DNA of 56,168 nucleotides from Saprospiraceae bacterium (lineage in GTDB: Bacteria; Bacteroidota; Bacteroidia; Chitinophagales; Saprospiraceae): assembly GCA_020631405.1 (NCBI GenBank), contig JAHDHH010000023.1:1-56168 (forward strand). Direction: 5' to 3'. Shown here in pieces: positions 17,230 through 26,294 of this stretch; the first letter of the stretch is position 1; the number at the start of each line of letters is the position of its first letter. The notes under the pieces are model-generated. The model saw only the letters and a list, made by a program, of their open reading frames with translations, made no database searches and was not told the origin of the DNA. The position numbers were made by a program, and so were the translations under genes.

Positions 17230-18445
17230 CTTTACTCGTTTGCTGTTGGTTTGTTGTTGCTTCTCATGGCTAATCACTATACCAACTACAACTTATAGTC
17301 AAAACCAGTTTTCTTTTGACTTTAATGGATGCCAACTCTCAGATGGCACAAATTCTCTCAATGACCTATTGCCCAATAGCACATTGCTGTGTGACTGTGG
17401 TGTTGAAGGGGATGGATTGTCTTGTGATGGTGCCAATGTGTTTTACGAATTTCAAAACGACCTAAAATCACTCTTCGAATTACCTGAATACACCCTAGAA
17501 TTCTCTTTCCTCGGAAGAAATACTGGTCAAGTACAAGCCCTGTTCACTATCATGAATGACTGTAATCGTGATTCGATTTTTACACTGCAGTACATTCCAC
17601 AAGACAACGAAGTAGAACTTACAATATCCAGAATAGTTGGAGACAGTTGGGATAGCAGAGGAAGCACAAACCCAGATAGATGCTGGCATACGGTTGCAGT
17701 TACTAAGACCAATAGTATATATGCTCTCTATGTTGATGAGACATTTGTAGAGTCCTTTGACAATATTATACCGTTCCCAATACACCCCAATGCCACACCA
17801 TATTTGGGATTCTCACCTTGTGTCACTATTGGGTCAGATAATACGTTTAATGGGATCATAGACAACATAAGGTTTTCTTCGTTTGCTAAAACTGGCAATG
17901 ATTTCACCTCTTCTAGTCTAAGCCCTGATTTAATTTTGAATAATGACACAACTATAGTCCTTGGCAATACTGTATCAATATTTTCTGGGAATACCTGCAG
18001 CACCGATGTCAGTTGGAGCCCAATTGATGGGATAGATGACATCACAGCTATCGAACCAGAAATCACTCCCTCAGAATCTACAACATACTTTCGTACTCTG
18101 ACACATAGCGGCTGTACAACTGTGGACAGCGTTAGAATCAACACGTTTAATCCTGAAGACTTAGATTGTACGAATCTACTCATGCCCAACATCTTCACTC
18201 CAAACAGTGACAATGTCAATGATACTTATGGGATTGCAAATGGGTTTATCATTGAAGAACTCAAGTCCTTCGAAATTTTCTCAAGATGGGGAGAAAAGCT
18301 CTACTCTACTGATCAAAAAACAGAGAAGTGGGATGGTACTTACCAAAACAACCCAGCTATGAATGGCATGTACATTTATATAGTCAATTATACTTGTGGG
18401 GCAGAAGACCATACCAAAAAAGGTAGCTTCGGTCTCATGCGATGA
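17219..18445 (+). CDS. secreted LamG-like protein with T9SS type B sorting domain
   Basis: A 408-residue predicted surface or secreted protein. The signal peptide runs about 1-27 (ending TYSQ). A laminin-G/concanavalin-like domain (about 60-215) contains the typical WHTVAVTKTNSIYALYVDE strand pair. A short Ig-like section with HSGCTTVDSV follows. The last ~90 residues are the gliding-motility-associated C-terminal domain: MPNIFTPNSDNVNDTY, the FSRWGEKLY motif, WDGTYQN and a terminal GSFGLMR. In T9SS bacteria such type B domains direct secretion with help from PorP/SprF. I chose ATG 17219 over TTG 17210; it overlaps the exchanger by 11 bp. Confidence 0.88.
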   Translation: MLFNFTRLLLVCCCFSWLITIPTTTYSQNQFSFDFNGCQLSDGTNSLNDLLPNSTLLCDCGVEGDGLSCDGANVFYEFQNDLKSLFELPEYTLEFSFLGRNTGQVQALFTIMNDCNRDSIFTLQYIPQDNEVELTISRIVGDSWDSRGSTNPDRCWHTVAVTKTNSIYALYVDETFVESFDNIIPFPIHPNATPYLGFSPCVTIGSDNTFNGIIDNIRFSSFAKTGNDFTSSSLSPDLILNNDTTIVLGNTVSIFSGNTCSTDVSWSPIDGIDDITAIEPEITPSESTTYFRTLTHSGCTTVDSVRINTFNPEDLDCTNLLMPNIFTPNSDNVNDTYGIANGFIIEELKSFEIFSRWGEKLYSTDQKTEKWDGTYQNNPAMNGMYIYIVNYTCGAEDHTKKGSFGLMR

Positions 18446-18511
18446 TCCTTCAATCCCTATCTTAACTTCTATTTCTGCTAGGTTGATAACAACAATCTGA
18501 ATAATCTTATT

Positions 18512-18519
18512 TAGTTTTG
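18512..18519 (+). promoter_or_regulatory. candidate -7 element for the DUF1573 lipoprotein gene
   Basis: TAGTTTTG matches TAnnTTTG and lies 22 bases before the ATG. A TTG at 18483 is at 26-base spacing, longer than the usual 17-23, so support is partial. Confidence 0.3.
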
Positions 18520-18541
18520 AAGCACATCAGCTAACTATTTT

Positions 18542-19390
18542 ATGCGAAATTCTAGGTGTCTCCTTACACTTATCTTACCACTTTGTCTCTACAATTGCAC
18601 CTCTGACAAGAGTCAAACACCATCTAACACAGAGGTCTCAGGTATAGAAATGGGTTCTGACACTCTTCAACAACTTGCATCTGATTCGACTTTAGTAGTT
18701 CAGGCAAGTGAACAATTAGATGCAAAAACAGAACCTACAGTATCCACCCAATCAGAAAAAGATAGAATAGAGAATGAACAATTCAGAATAGCTGAATTAA
18801 AAAGAAGGGAGTCATTAAGAAGCGGAAAACCTATAAGCGAAATCACCTTGGCTGACATCGGAGAGAGCAACAAGGCAAGTAATAGTGGAGCAAAGTTTGA
18901 TAAAATAGTCTCAACAAAAACCCCTCAAAAGCAAGCAAAAGCACCTACCACTACACCAAAAACACCACAGAAAGCCAAAGTAAAAAAACCTGTTGTTGCC
19001 AAGGCTCCTGCTAAAACAGGAACTCCGAATATCGTATTTAAGACAAGAGAATATTCGTTTGACACTATTACGGAAGGAGATGTTATCAATTACTCCTTCA
19101 AATTCACGAATACAGGTGATGCCCCTTTTGAAGTCATCAGCGCTGAGGCTTCTTGCGGTTGTACTCGACCAAGCTTTCCGTTCTTAGCAATAGAGCCTGG
19201 ACAAGAAGGAAAAATTGGTGTGACTTACGATAGTAGGACTAAGTCAGGTAAGCAAAACCCTAAAATTGAAATCCAAACAGACTTTCAAGATTATCCTATT
19301 ACTCTCTTCCTTAATGGATATGTAAAAGATAAACCAAAAGTTGAGGTAGATCTAGAAGAGGTCAAAGTAGACACTCAACAAATTAAATAA
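18542..19390 (+). CDS. DUF1573-domain protein, probable lipoprotein
   Basis: A 282-residue exported protein. The N-terminus is hydrophobic and ends LYNC (Cys19), a loose lipobox. Residues 25-155 are low-complexity, with Ser/Thr/Gln then Lys/Pro/Ala (KTPQKQAKAPTTTPKTPQKA), a likely flexible spacer. Residues 160-262 form a DUF1573 Ig-like domain with its hallmark EASCGCTRPSFP and IEPGQEGKIGVTYDS. Such domains are common in exported Bacteroidota proteins; the function is unknown. It is convergent with the large cohesin/SprB-type gene, with only 2 bp between stops. Confidence 0.85.
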   Translation: MRNSRCLLTLILPLCLYNCTSDKSQTPSNTEVSGIEMGSDTLQQLASDSTLVVQASEQLDAKTEPTVSTQSEKDRIENEQFRIAELKRRESLRSGKPISEITLADIGESNKASNSGAKFDKIVSTKTPQKQAKAPTTTPKTPQKAKVKKPVVAKAPAKTGTPNIVFKTREYSFDTITEGDVINYSFKFTNTGDAPFEVISAEASCGCTRPSFPFLAIEPGQEGKIGVTYDSRTKSGKQNPKIEIQTDFQDYPITLFLNGYVKDKPKVEVDLEEVKVDTQQIK

Positions 19391-19392
19391 GA

Positions 19393-22300
19393 CTATCTAA
19401 TCAGTGTTAAGTCGCTGGTAAACACCTTACTCTCACCATCAATAAATAGTATATCAGCAATGTAGATATAGACTCCTGTTTCAGCTGGTCGATTCTGGAT
19501 CATTCCATCCCAACCATATAATCCAGCATCACTAACTGGGATATCTGTAATTGCATACACTTCATTACCCCATCTATCAAAGATTCTGAAAGAATTAATA
19601 AGTGTAGATCCCTGTCCCGGGTACACCATAATGATTCCATTATCAGGATCTCCTGGCAAGATCATATTTGGCAAGAATACCTGTCTTTGATCATTGACTG
19701 TAATTTGCATGTCCCCAACAGCTGTGCAACCATTCTCATCCGTAACAACCACACTGACCAATTGATTCTGTGAAACTTCAAACGTCACTGACTCACAGAG
19801 CGGCGTAACACATTCAAAAGAATCACTCATCATCCACATCACATCTACTATTGGAAAATCACCAGTATAGTTAATATTCAATTCTGCATCATTTTGCCCT
19901 AGTTGAAATTCTTGGTCCCCTCCTAAGTCAACACTTGTAATCATTGGTTCAAAAATCTCTATCAAGGTGTCAAAAGGGCACGCTAGAGAATCAATTATTG
20001 TCACATTATATATTCCTGCAAATAAATCCACTACAGTATCTAGAGGAAATACAGGTTCTTGATTGTTAATTTGAAAAAAGTACGGGCTGCCCGATCCGCC
20101 TGCTACTGACGTAATCGAAAGACTGGATTGTCCCCCTGCACAATTTGCCATCTCAGGCTGAGGGATATCTACAATAAATGGAGTAGATGCTTCAATAGTA
20201 TAGCTTGCTACTGCCGAACATCCATTGACATCTGTTACTGTAACTTCGTAAAATCCTGCTTGAAGATTAGAAGCAAAAGAACCATTTGATACAGCATTTG
20301 TCCAATCATAGTCATAATTGTCAGGATCTCCGTTGCCCCCTGATACTATCAGTCCAATCTGTCCATCATCATCACTAATACAACTTAATGATCTTGATAG
20401 CAAACTATCAATTCTTACTTCTAGGGCAGTGCCGCTGACGCTAAAGTCGAAGCTGAACTCCTCAGTACAATCAGCATCATCAGTGACAGTGACTGAGTAT
20501 AGGTCCGGGCAAAGATTTGTTCTTTCTAAATCAGTTGACCCGTCACTCCACAACACTTCGTACTCTGGGCCCGTAGTAGCTGGTGTGCCTCCTGTAAACG
20601 CTAGAGTGATGATTCCACTACAAACCTCCGGGCATGCTGGCTGTATTTCTATTCCAGCATCAGAATCGTAAAGGATTGGGTCTGGGCTTTCAATCTCAAA
20701 TTCGGTAACAACAGAACATCCAGCTTCATCGGTAATTGTAACATCATACATGCCACCTGGTAGATTTGTAGCTGTGCTTTCTGTTACATTGAACTCATCT
20801 TGACTTGGTGCTGACCACTCAAATGAATAACCTGATGTAGTGGTACCTCCAGAGGCAGAAATAGAATAGCTGCCATCAGCACTATCGGCACAAGATGCCG
20901 GTTGATCAAATTGGAATGATGGGATGATTCGATTTGGCTCTGTCAAGGTCACCATAGTATCCTTCACACAACCAACATCATCAATCAAGGTGACAGTAAA
21001 GGTGCCCGCAGGTATAATATCTGTTATGATATCGGTAGACCCTATACCTCCTTGCCAAAACAAACTATAGGGACCCTGTCCACCTACAACATTGAAAAAC
21101 TCGACCGTACCTAGTGAGTCGAAACACATTGGATTAGTGATTGCTATTTCGAATGACAGGTCATTAACCGATGTCATTGTAACTGTGTCGCTATCTACGC
21201 AGCCTGACATTACATTGGTAGTAATGACATGGAAGGTGCCGATATTCACATCAAGGATTTCCGTAGTACCTAGTAAAAATCCAGTTGTTGTATTAAACCA
21301 TTCATGGGTATAATCACCATTGTCGCTTGGCATTGCAACTAGTTGTCCCATTGTACTGCCATTGCAACCGATTGGAGTGACTACATCTATAGTTACTTCC
21401 GTATTGTTATCAAGACCAACGAATAATTCTACCGAGTCTCTACATAAATTCGCATCTACTAGGGTAATACTGTATGATCCACTATCTGCATTGAGCACTG
21501 TATTGGTGTTTGTCAACGCAGGGTCCCAAATATATCCATTGGATAATGGTGGAGTACCACCAACAGCTGATAAGAATATCTGCCCATTAGGATTAGTACA
21601 GCTTGTAGAGTTCGTCACATTGGCCACGATAAGATCTAGCTCTTGAGGCTCTCCAATGACTATTACAGTATCAAACCTACATGATGTATTACTATCTATT
21701 GCGGTAATTTCATATGACCCAGGGCAGAGATCTTCTGCTGATAACAATCCCATCCCAGAATTACTATTCACTTGACTAGGATCTACATTGATACCAGTAC
21801 CAAGATTTAGGACCTGAGAGAACCCAAACACTCCGTTTTGATTGATATCCAACACAAACATTCCATTACAATCTCCAAAACAACTAACATCTGTAACTGT
21901 TGTATTCGTAGTAATTTCTGCTTGTACATCTGTAATTTCAAATTCAACATCCAAGGTGCATCCTTGATTGTTAATAAGATTAGCATTGTCTTCTATGCTG
22001 ACTTCATATGTCCCAACTTCAAGTCCAGACACAGTCAAACCACCAGTCATCCCATTAAATTCAAAGCCTTGGAACACTTCATTGGCTACTGAAACTATAT
22101 ATTCATTTCCTGAAAAAGGTATTCCTCCGTTAATAACAAACTCAATAGACCCTAATGCACTACCACATGTATCTGGTCTTATTTGAATAACTTCAAATTC
22201 TATAGGTGTAGTGTTTAACACATAAGACGTACTAGCAGTACATCCACTGGAGTCTTCTACAGTCACAGAATACGTTCCATTTGGTAATAATCTAATACCA

Positions 22301-23202
22301 TCAGTAAAGTGTCCTGTACTCCAAAAATAGTCGTACTCATACTCTCCAAGTAGTCCTGTATTACCGCCTATTCCAGTAACCATAATTTCACCATTTGGGA
22401 TATTTGAACAATCTGGAGGCATTTCATTTAGTGTGACTATGTCTAATCCAGGAAGGTCTCTGATTTCAATATTCTCACTACCTGTCACCCCAAAAACATC
22501 AGTATAGGTCAATGTGTATGTTCCTGGTAACAGGCCAACTGCCATTTGCATTTCATTCTCATCAGATGTGCCTGAAAAAGGGCCACTTGGTCCCGTTAAT
22601 GTCCAATTATAATTCGGCGTTCCTCCACAAAAACTAAAATTAACACTACCATTGCCATTATCGTCATGGCAGAGTGAAGTGTTCGCTGATAGCGAGTTAC
22701 ATGAAATATGAACAGTCCCAAATTCAAGCGAAGTGATATCTTGGGAGCAACCATCTCCAGTCAAAATTTCAATGGTCAGGTTATTATTACTAATTCCTGT
22801 AAACGTGGTACTCTCTCCAGGTTCTCCAATAGCCTCAAAACATACGCTGAATATTGCGCAACCATCTGCAAGGGTTGTTGGGTCACCTACCCATATGATT
22901 AAGATTTGCCCCTCATCGCCAAAGTTATCTGTATAAGCAAGTGGGGTGCTAAATTTGCCGTAATCAATTGTTGGCCCTGTGTACTCTAGGACCGTTGGAT
23001 CAAAGCTTATTGAATACGAAAAACTCTGAACTGATTCAAAATCATCTACTTTGAAGTCCAAGCAAAAGAGATCTCCCTGCTGATGAAATTGATTGTCATC
23101 AATGTAAAATACAGGAAAGACAGCGTCATCACAATCGACCTGAGTATAGGCTAAGTGATAGCCAAAGAATACAATAAAAAGAAGCGTAATTCGCAATGTC
23201 AT
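19393..23202 (-). CDS. large T9SS type B cargo: cohesin-like domain plus SprB-type repeats
   Basis: A 1269-residue predicted surface protein. Signal peptide 1-20 (MTLRITLLFIVFFGYHLAYT). Residues about 24-165 resemble a cohesin fold: FSYSISFDPTVLEYTG and CAIFSVCFEAIGEPGESTTF. About ten to eleven SprB-type modules of 80-100 residues then follow (about 170-1110), each with an early Cys, a SGGTPxxxYxW-like core and a GTYSVTVxDxxGC end. The last ~85 residues are the type B sorting domain (FLPNMILPGDPDNG, FDRWGNEVY, GWDGMIQNRP, TSDLTLIR). SprB of Flavobacterium johnsoniae is a mobile gliding adhesin with similar repeats. I start at ATG 23202; a TTG at 23238 is the only longer option. Confidence 0.88.
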   Translation of the reverse strand: MTLRITLLFIVFFGYHLAYTQVDCDDAVFPVFYIDDNQFHQQGDLFCLDFKVDDFESVQSFSYSISFDPTVLEYTGPTIDYGKFSTPLAYTDNFGDEGQILIIWVGDPTTLADGCAIFSVCFEAIGEPGESTTFTGISNNNLTIEILTGDGCSQDITSLEFGTVHISCNSLSANTSLCHDDNGNGSVNFSFCGGTPNYNWTLTGPSGPFSGTSDENEMQMAVGLLPGTYTLTYTDVFGVTGSENIEIRDLPGLDIVTLNEMPPDCSNIPNGEIMVTGIGGNTGLLGEYEYDYFWSTGHFTDGIRLLPNGTYSVTVEDSSGCTASTSYVLNTTPIEFEVIQIRPDTCGSALGSIEFVINGGIPFSGNEYIVSVANEVFQGFEFNGMTGGLTVSGLEVGTYEVSIEDNANLINNQGCTLDVEFEITDVQAEITTNTTVTDVSCFGDCNGMFVLDINQNGVFGFSQVLNLGTGINVDPSQVNSNSGMGLLSAEDLCPGSYEITAIDSNTSCRFDTVIVIGEPQELDLIVANVTNSTSCTNPNGQIFLSAVGGTPPLSNGYIWDPALTNTNTVLNADSGSYSITLVDANLCRDSVELFVGLDNNTEVTIDVVTPIGCNGSTMGQLVAMPSDNGDYTHEWFNTTTGFLLGTTEILDVNIGTFHVITTNVMSGCVDSDTVTMTSVNDLSFEIAITNPMCFDSLGTVEFFNVVGGQGPYSLFWQGGIGSTDIITDIIPAGTFTVTLIDDVGCVKDTMVTLTEPNRIIPSFQFDQPASCADSADGSYSISASGGTTTSGYSFEWSAPSQDEFNVTESTATNLPGGMYDVTITDEAGCSVVTEFEIESPDPILYDSDAGIEIQPACPEVCSGIITLAFTGGTPATTGPEYEVLWSDGSTDLERTNLCPDLYSVTVTDDADCTEEFSFDFSVSGTALEVRIDSLLSRSLSCISDDDGQIGLIVSGGNGDPDNYDYDWTNAVSNGSFASNLQAGFYEVTVTDVNGCSAVASYTIEASTPFIVDIPQPEMANCAGGQSSLSITSVAGGSGSPYFFQINNQEPVFPLDTVVDLFAGIYNVTIIDSLACPFDTLIEIFEPMITSVDLGGDQEFQLGQNDAELNINYTGDFPIVDVMWMMSDSFECVTPLCESVTFEVSQNQLVSVVVTDENGCTAVGDMQITVNDQRQVFLPNMILPGDPDNGIIMVYPGQGSTLINSFRIFDRWGNEVYAITDIPVSDAGLYGWDGMIQNRPAETGVYIYIADILFIDGESKVFTSDLTLIR

Positions 23203-23235
23203 AGGATTATTAAAAGTGCAATTCAGAAAGGAATA

Positions 23236-23243
23236 CAAATGTA
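23236..23243 (-). promoter_or_regulatory. candidate -7 element for the cohesin/SprB-type gene
   Basis: On the minus strand TACATTTG matches TAnnTTTG and is 33 bases before the ATG at 23202. Its position makes the longer TTG-started reading unlikely, because the TTG at 23238 falls inside the element. Confidence 0.38.
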
Positions 23244-23369
23244 TGCCAATTCACATATTCGTGATAATTATTATTAACGAATCATTTAAACAAATCATTA
23301 CATTAATTACTTAATGTAACACAAATTAGCTGCGCTGCGCTACTTGTAATTTCAAATATTCCTAGAAAT

Positions 23370-24503
23370 CTATGTTATTTCATATTGATACATACGATAA
23401 GTCTTGTATTTCTCGCTATTGAGTTTTTCTAAGGCTCTAACCATCATGGTATTATTTTCCAAAACCCAAGAAGCCTCTCCACCTTTTATCCCACGGGACT
23501 TAGCTGCTGCAATTGTTTTGGCGAAGAAAATAGCCTCAATTCCAAGTTTACGATATTGAGGCAGCACTCCAAGCAGGACTACTCGTACAATATCTGTTTT
23601 CTTTTTTTTGACTAACAGTCTAAAGTATCCAAGTGGAAATAGCCTACCTCTTGATTGCTTAATCAATACCTCGTTAATATTGGGTAGTGATATAGCAAAT
23701 CCTATTGGGTTTCCGTCTTTCTCGGCAATAAAGGCAAAGTCTTCGTCCAATACTAACCTCAATCCATCAGCCAAATGTGCAAACTCGGCATCAGTGGGCG
23801 GGTTAAACCCCCAATTCTTTTCCCAAGCACTTTGGTATACTGACTTTACCTTAATGGATTCTTCTTTAAACTTCTTCAAATTGAGCTTACGGATGGTGAT
23901 AGAATCCTTACTTAGTCGTTGCTCTAACTGATGATAAAGCTCAACAGACTTCGTAGTGACAGCTTGAGTATTAATCATGTAAGCGTATAAATCCATAACC
24001 TTATGGAAACCATATTGCTCTATGCAGTTTTGATAATAGTCCTTATTGTAGGTCATCATGACTATTGGAGGCTTATCAAAGCCATCAACGAGTAAGCCGC
24101 CAGTATCCGTAGTCAATGAATAATTCGCTGGGCCTATTATTGAATTGAGACCTCTAGTCTTACACCAATGTTCTACAGTTTGTAATAGAGCATTGGAAAC
24201 ACTCACTGCATTCACTACATCAAAGAATCCGAAAAATCCCACTTTGACATCGTGAAAGTCATTATAGTTTCTATTATGTATGGCTGCTACCCTACCTACC
24301 ACCTGCTTTTTACGATATGCTAAGAAACACTGCGCCTCAGCATGTTGGAAAAAAGGATTGTTTTTACGACTATGCAATTCTCGTTGAGCAAGGTAGATTT
24401 CTGGCACATAGTTAGGGTCCTCACTATACAACTCATGTGGAAAGTCAATAAAGGTCTTCATTTGACGGGCATTGGATACTGGGGTGACGGTAATCTCTTC
24501 CAT
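23370..24503 (-). CDS. GNAT-superfamily acetyltransferase-like protein
   Basis: A 377-residue protein of a long Bacteroidota family with GNAT features. The N-terminal half contains FIDFPHELYSEDPNYVPEI and HAEAQCFLAYRKKQVVGRVA, typical of this family, and a GPANYSLTTDTGGLLVDGF segment. The C-terminal half holds a second acetyltransferase-like fold with FAISLPNINEVL and VVLLGVLPQYRKLGIEAIF, close to the acetyl-CoA-binding R/Q-x-x-G-x-G/A loop. The substrate is unknown. I chose ATG 24503; a TTG two codons upstream (24509) is less likely. It is divergent from mqnA. Confidence 0.75.
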   Translation of the reverse strand: MEEITVTPVSNARQMKTFIDFPHELYSEDPNYVPEIYLAQRELHSRKNNPFFQHAEAQCFLAYRKKQVVGRVAAIHNRNYNDFHDVKVGFFGFFDVVNAVSVSNALLQTVEHWCKTRGLNSIIGPANYSLTTDTGGLLVDGFDKPPIVMMTYNKDYYQNCIEQYGFHKVMDLYAYMINTQAVTTKSVELYHQLEQRLSKDSITIRKLNLKKFKEESIKVKSVYQSAWEKNWGFNPPTDAEFAHLADGLRLVLDEDFAFIAEKDGNPIGFAISLPNINEVLIKQSRGRLFPLGYFRLLVKKKKTDIVRVVLLGVLPQYRKLGIEAIFFAKTIAAAKSRGIKGGEASWVLENNTMMVRALEKLNSEKYKTYRMYQYEIT

Positions 24504-24654
24504 ACTCAAAGAAAGTATATGATAAATTATGCAATAAAATTATTGAATCAATAGAAGTCAAATGAACTTAAATCTACAACAATTGTACACTATTTAGTCT
24601 TCAAACTCTTACTTTGGTTCATTATGCAATTTGAAGACATAACCATGGAATACT

Positions 24655-25377
24655 ATGAAGAATAACAGGATAGCTTGTGTAGAATACCACAATACTATAC
24701 CTTTTATCAGAGGTCTAGATCACTACAGTTCTGACTTCTCCTTCGAACTCTTCAAGGCTCCCCCTTCTCAATGTGCAGAACTATTCAGAACACATAAAGT
24801 AGATGTATCATTAGTACCTGTAGCCACACTATCTTCATTTGAAGCCTTTGAGATTATGGACTCTTACTGTCTTGGATGTGATGGAGAAGTCTACTCTGTA
24901 GCTCTGCTCTCTCAAGTCCCTCTTGATCAAATCACCGAAATCTACCTTGACCCACAATCACGAACATCCAATCAACTCGTCCAAGTGCTTGCAAGGGAAT
25001 ATTGGAATATAGACCCTGTATTTAACTCCGAATTTAATGGGTATGACAATGAATCACAGTTACTCATTGGTGATAAGGTCTTCGAACTCGAGTCAAACTT
25101 CAAATACAAATACGACCTCGGGACAGCTTGGAAGGCTATGACAGGTCTACCCTTTGTCTTTGCAGTCTGGATTAAGCACCCTAGTGTTGATGAGGTTTGG
25201 ACTAAGCAATTGATGGAAATATTTGATGTTTCATTTGAACAAAAAGCACTGTGGACTTCCGAAGATGTTAATTTTTCGAAAGAGTTGCTACATGCTTACT
25301 TGCATAAACATATACAATTTATCTTTGATATGAAAAAGCGACAAGCTTTGGATTTATTCTTATCACTTATTAAGTAA
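24655..25377 (+). CDS. mqnA: chorismate dehydratase, futalosine menaquinone pathway
   Basis: A 240-residue protein of the MqnA family, which dehydrates chorismate to 3-[(1-carboxyvinyl)oxy]benzoate, the first step of menaquinone synthesis by the futalosine route. Seen features: the N-terminal EYHNTIPFIRGL, the DVSLVPVATL segment, LDPQSRTSNQL and YDLGTAWKAMTGLPFVFAVW, all with counterparts in the periplasmic-binding-protein fold of MqnA. The length is slightly below that of many members. It leads a probable operon with mscS (27 bp on), fabH and bshB1. No other mqn gene is in the window. Confidence 0.85.
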   Translation: MKNNRIACVEYHNTIPFIRGLDHYSSDFSFELFKAPPSQCAELFRTHKVDVSLVPVATLSSFEAFEIMDSYCLGCDGEVYSVALLSQVPLDQITEIYLDPQSRTSNQLVQVLAREYWNIDPVFNSEFNGYDNESQLLIGDKVFELESNFKYKYDLGTAWKAMTGLPFVFAVWIKHPSVDEVWTKQLMEIFDVSFEQKALWTSEDVNFSKELLHAYLHKHIQFIFDMKKRQALDLFLSLIK

Positions 25378-25404
25378 CTTTTCATATAATAAAAGATAAT
25401 TCAG

Positions 25405-26232
25405 ATGGAAGACGGCATGATTCAGGACAAATTATCTGAACTATTACAAGCTCTAGTGGCCTGGTCACCTAAATTCGTAGGAGCAGTACTTGTACTCTTT
25501 ATTGGATTTTGGATAGTTGGCAAATTACTCAAGGTAATCACTTCATCATTTGAGAAGACATCTTTGAGTGAGGAGATTAAGCCTTTTCTTATTTCTCTGA
25601 TCTCAGCTGTTTTCAAAATAGCTGTAGTAATATTTGCTGCTGGAATACTCGGCGTAGAGACTTCTTCTTTTGTTGCTATGTTAGCAGCAGTTGGATTTGC
25701 TGTTGGGATGGCGTTACAAGGTAGTCTTGGTCATATAGCTGCAGGTATACTTATTTTGGTATTTAAGCCATATAAAGTGGGTGATTTTATTACTGTTGGC
25801 GATCACAAAGGATTTGTCACAGGGGTCCAAATCATTAATACCATGCTTAGAACCCTAGACAATGAGACTGTAATTATACCTAATGGTACCGCAATTAGTG
25901 ATGTCATCATTAACTCATCTGATGAAGACGGCATGACCAGGCTGTCTATAGAAGTGTACATGCCTTACGAGGAACAATATGCCAAGGTACATGACATCAT
26001 AAAAGGAGCTCTAGATAGCTGTAAATATGTTCAAAAGAACCCTGAGCCTCTTATTGGGATTGGAACATTTGATACGCATAGTATTATCGTAGAAGCTAAG
26101 CCATATGCTCTAGTTGAAGATTATGAAAATGCCTACTTTGAGGCTACTCAAGCTATTAAATATGCTATGGGTGTTAATGGAATCAAGGTAGCCTACAGTG
26201 AAGGTGTAGAACTTGGGCCTATTGGTAGCTAA
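25405..26232 (+). CDS. small-conductance mechanosensitive channel (MscS family)
   Basis: A 275-residue inner-membrane channel that relieves hypo-osmotic stress. Three hydrophobic segments are visible (about 22-42, 63-85, 88-118); the third is the Gly/Ala-rich pore helix VGFAVGMALQGSLGHIAAG. The beta domain includes FKPYKVGDFITVGDHKGFV and the conserved VIIPNGTAISDVIIN, then the C-terminal alpha/beta domain. Length matches MscS itself. It lies between mqnA and fabH, with no functional link evident. Confidence 0.93.
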   Translation: MEDGMIQDKLSELLQALVAWSPKFVGAVLVLFIGFWIVGKLLKVITSSFEKTSLSEEIKPFLISLISAVFKIAVVIFAAGILGVETSSFVAMLAAVGFAVGMALQGSLGHIAAGILILVFKPYKVGDFITVGDHKGFVTGVQIINTMLRTLDNETVIIPNGTAISDVIINSSDEDGMTRLSIEVYMPYEEQYAKVHDIIKGALDSCKYVQKNPEPLIGIGTFDTHSIIVEAKPYALVEDYENAYFEATQAIKYAMGVNGIKVAYSEGVELGPIGS

Positions 26233-26294
26233 GTCGCTTTTATTTGAAAGATTAATGACTATCTTAGTTGTTCTAATCTAACCTTAACAAACAC

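Noticed and set aside
17495..18219. Minus-strand ORFs antisense to the LamG-type protein gene
   Set aside because: The plus-strand protein has a signal peptide and a clear T9SS sorting domain; the antisense frames show nothing recognisable.
20318..22936. Several plus-strand ORFs of 64-117 residues inside the cohesin/SprB-type gene
   Set aside because: They are shadows of the Ser/Thr/Gly-rich repeat coding on the minus strand and lack start context or domains.
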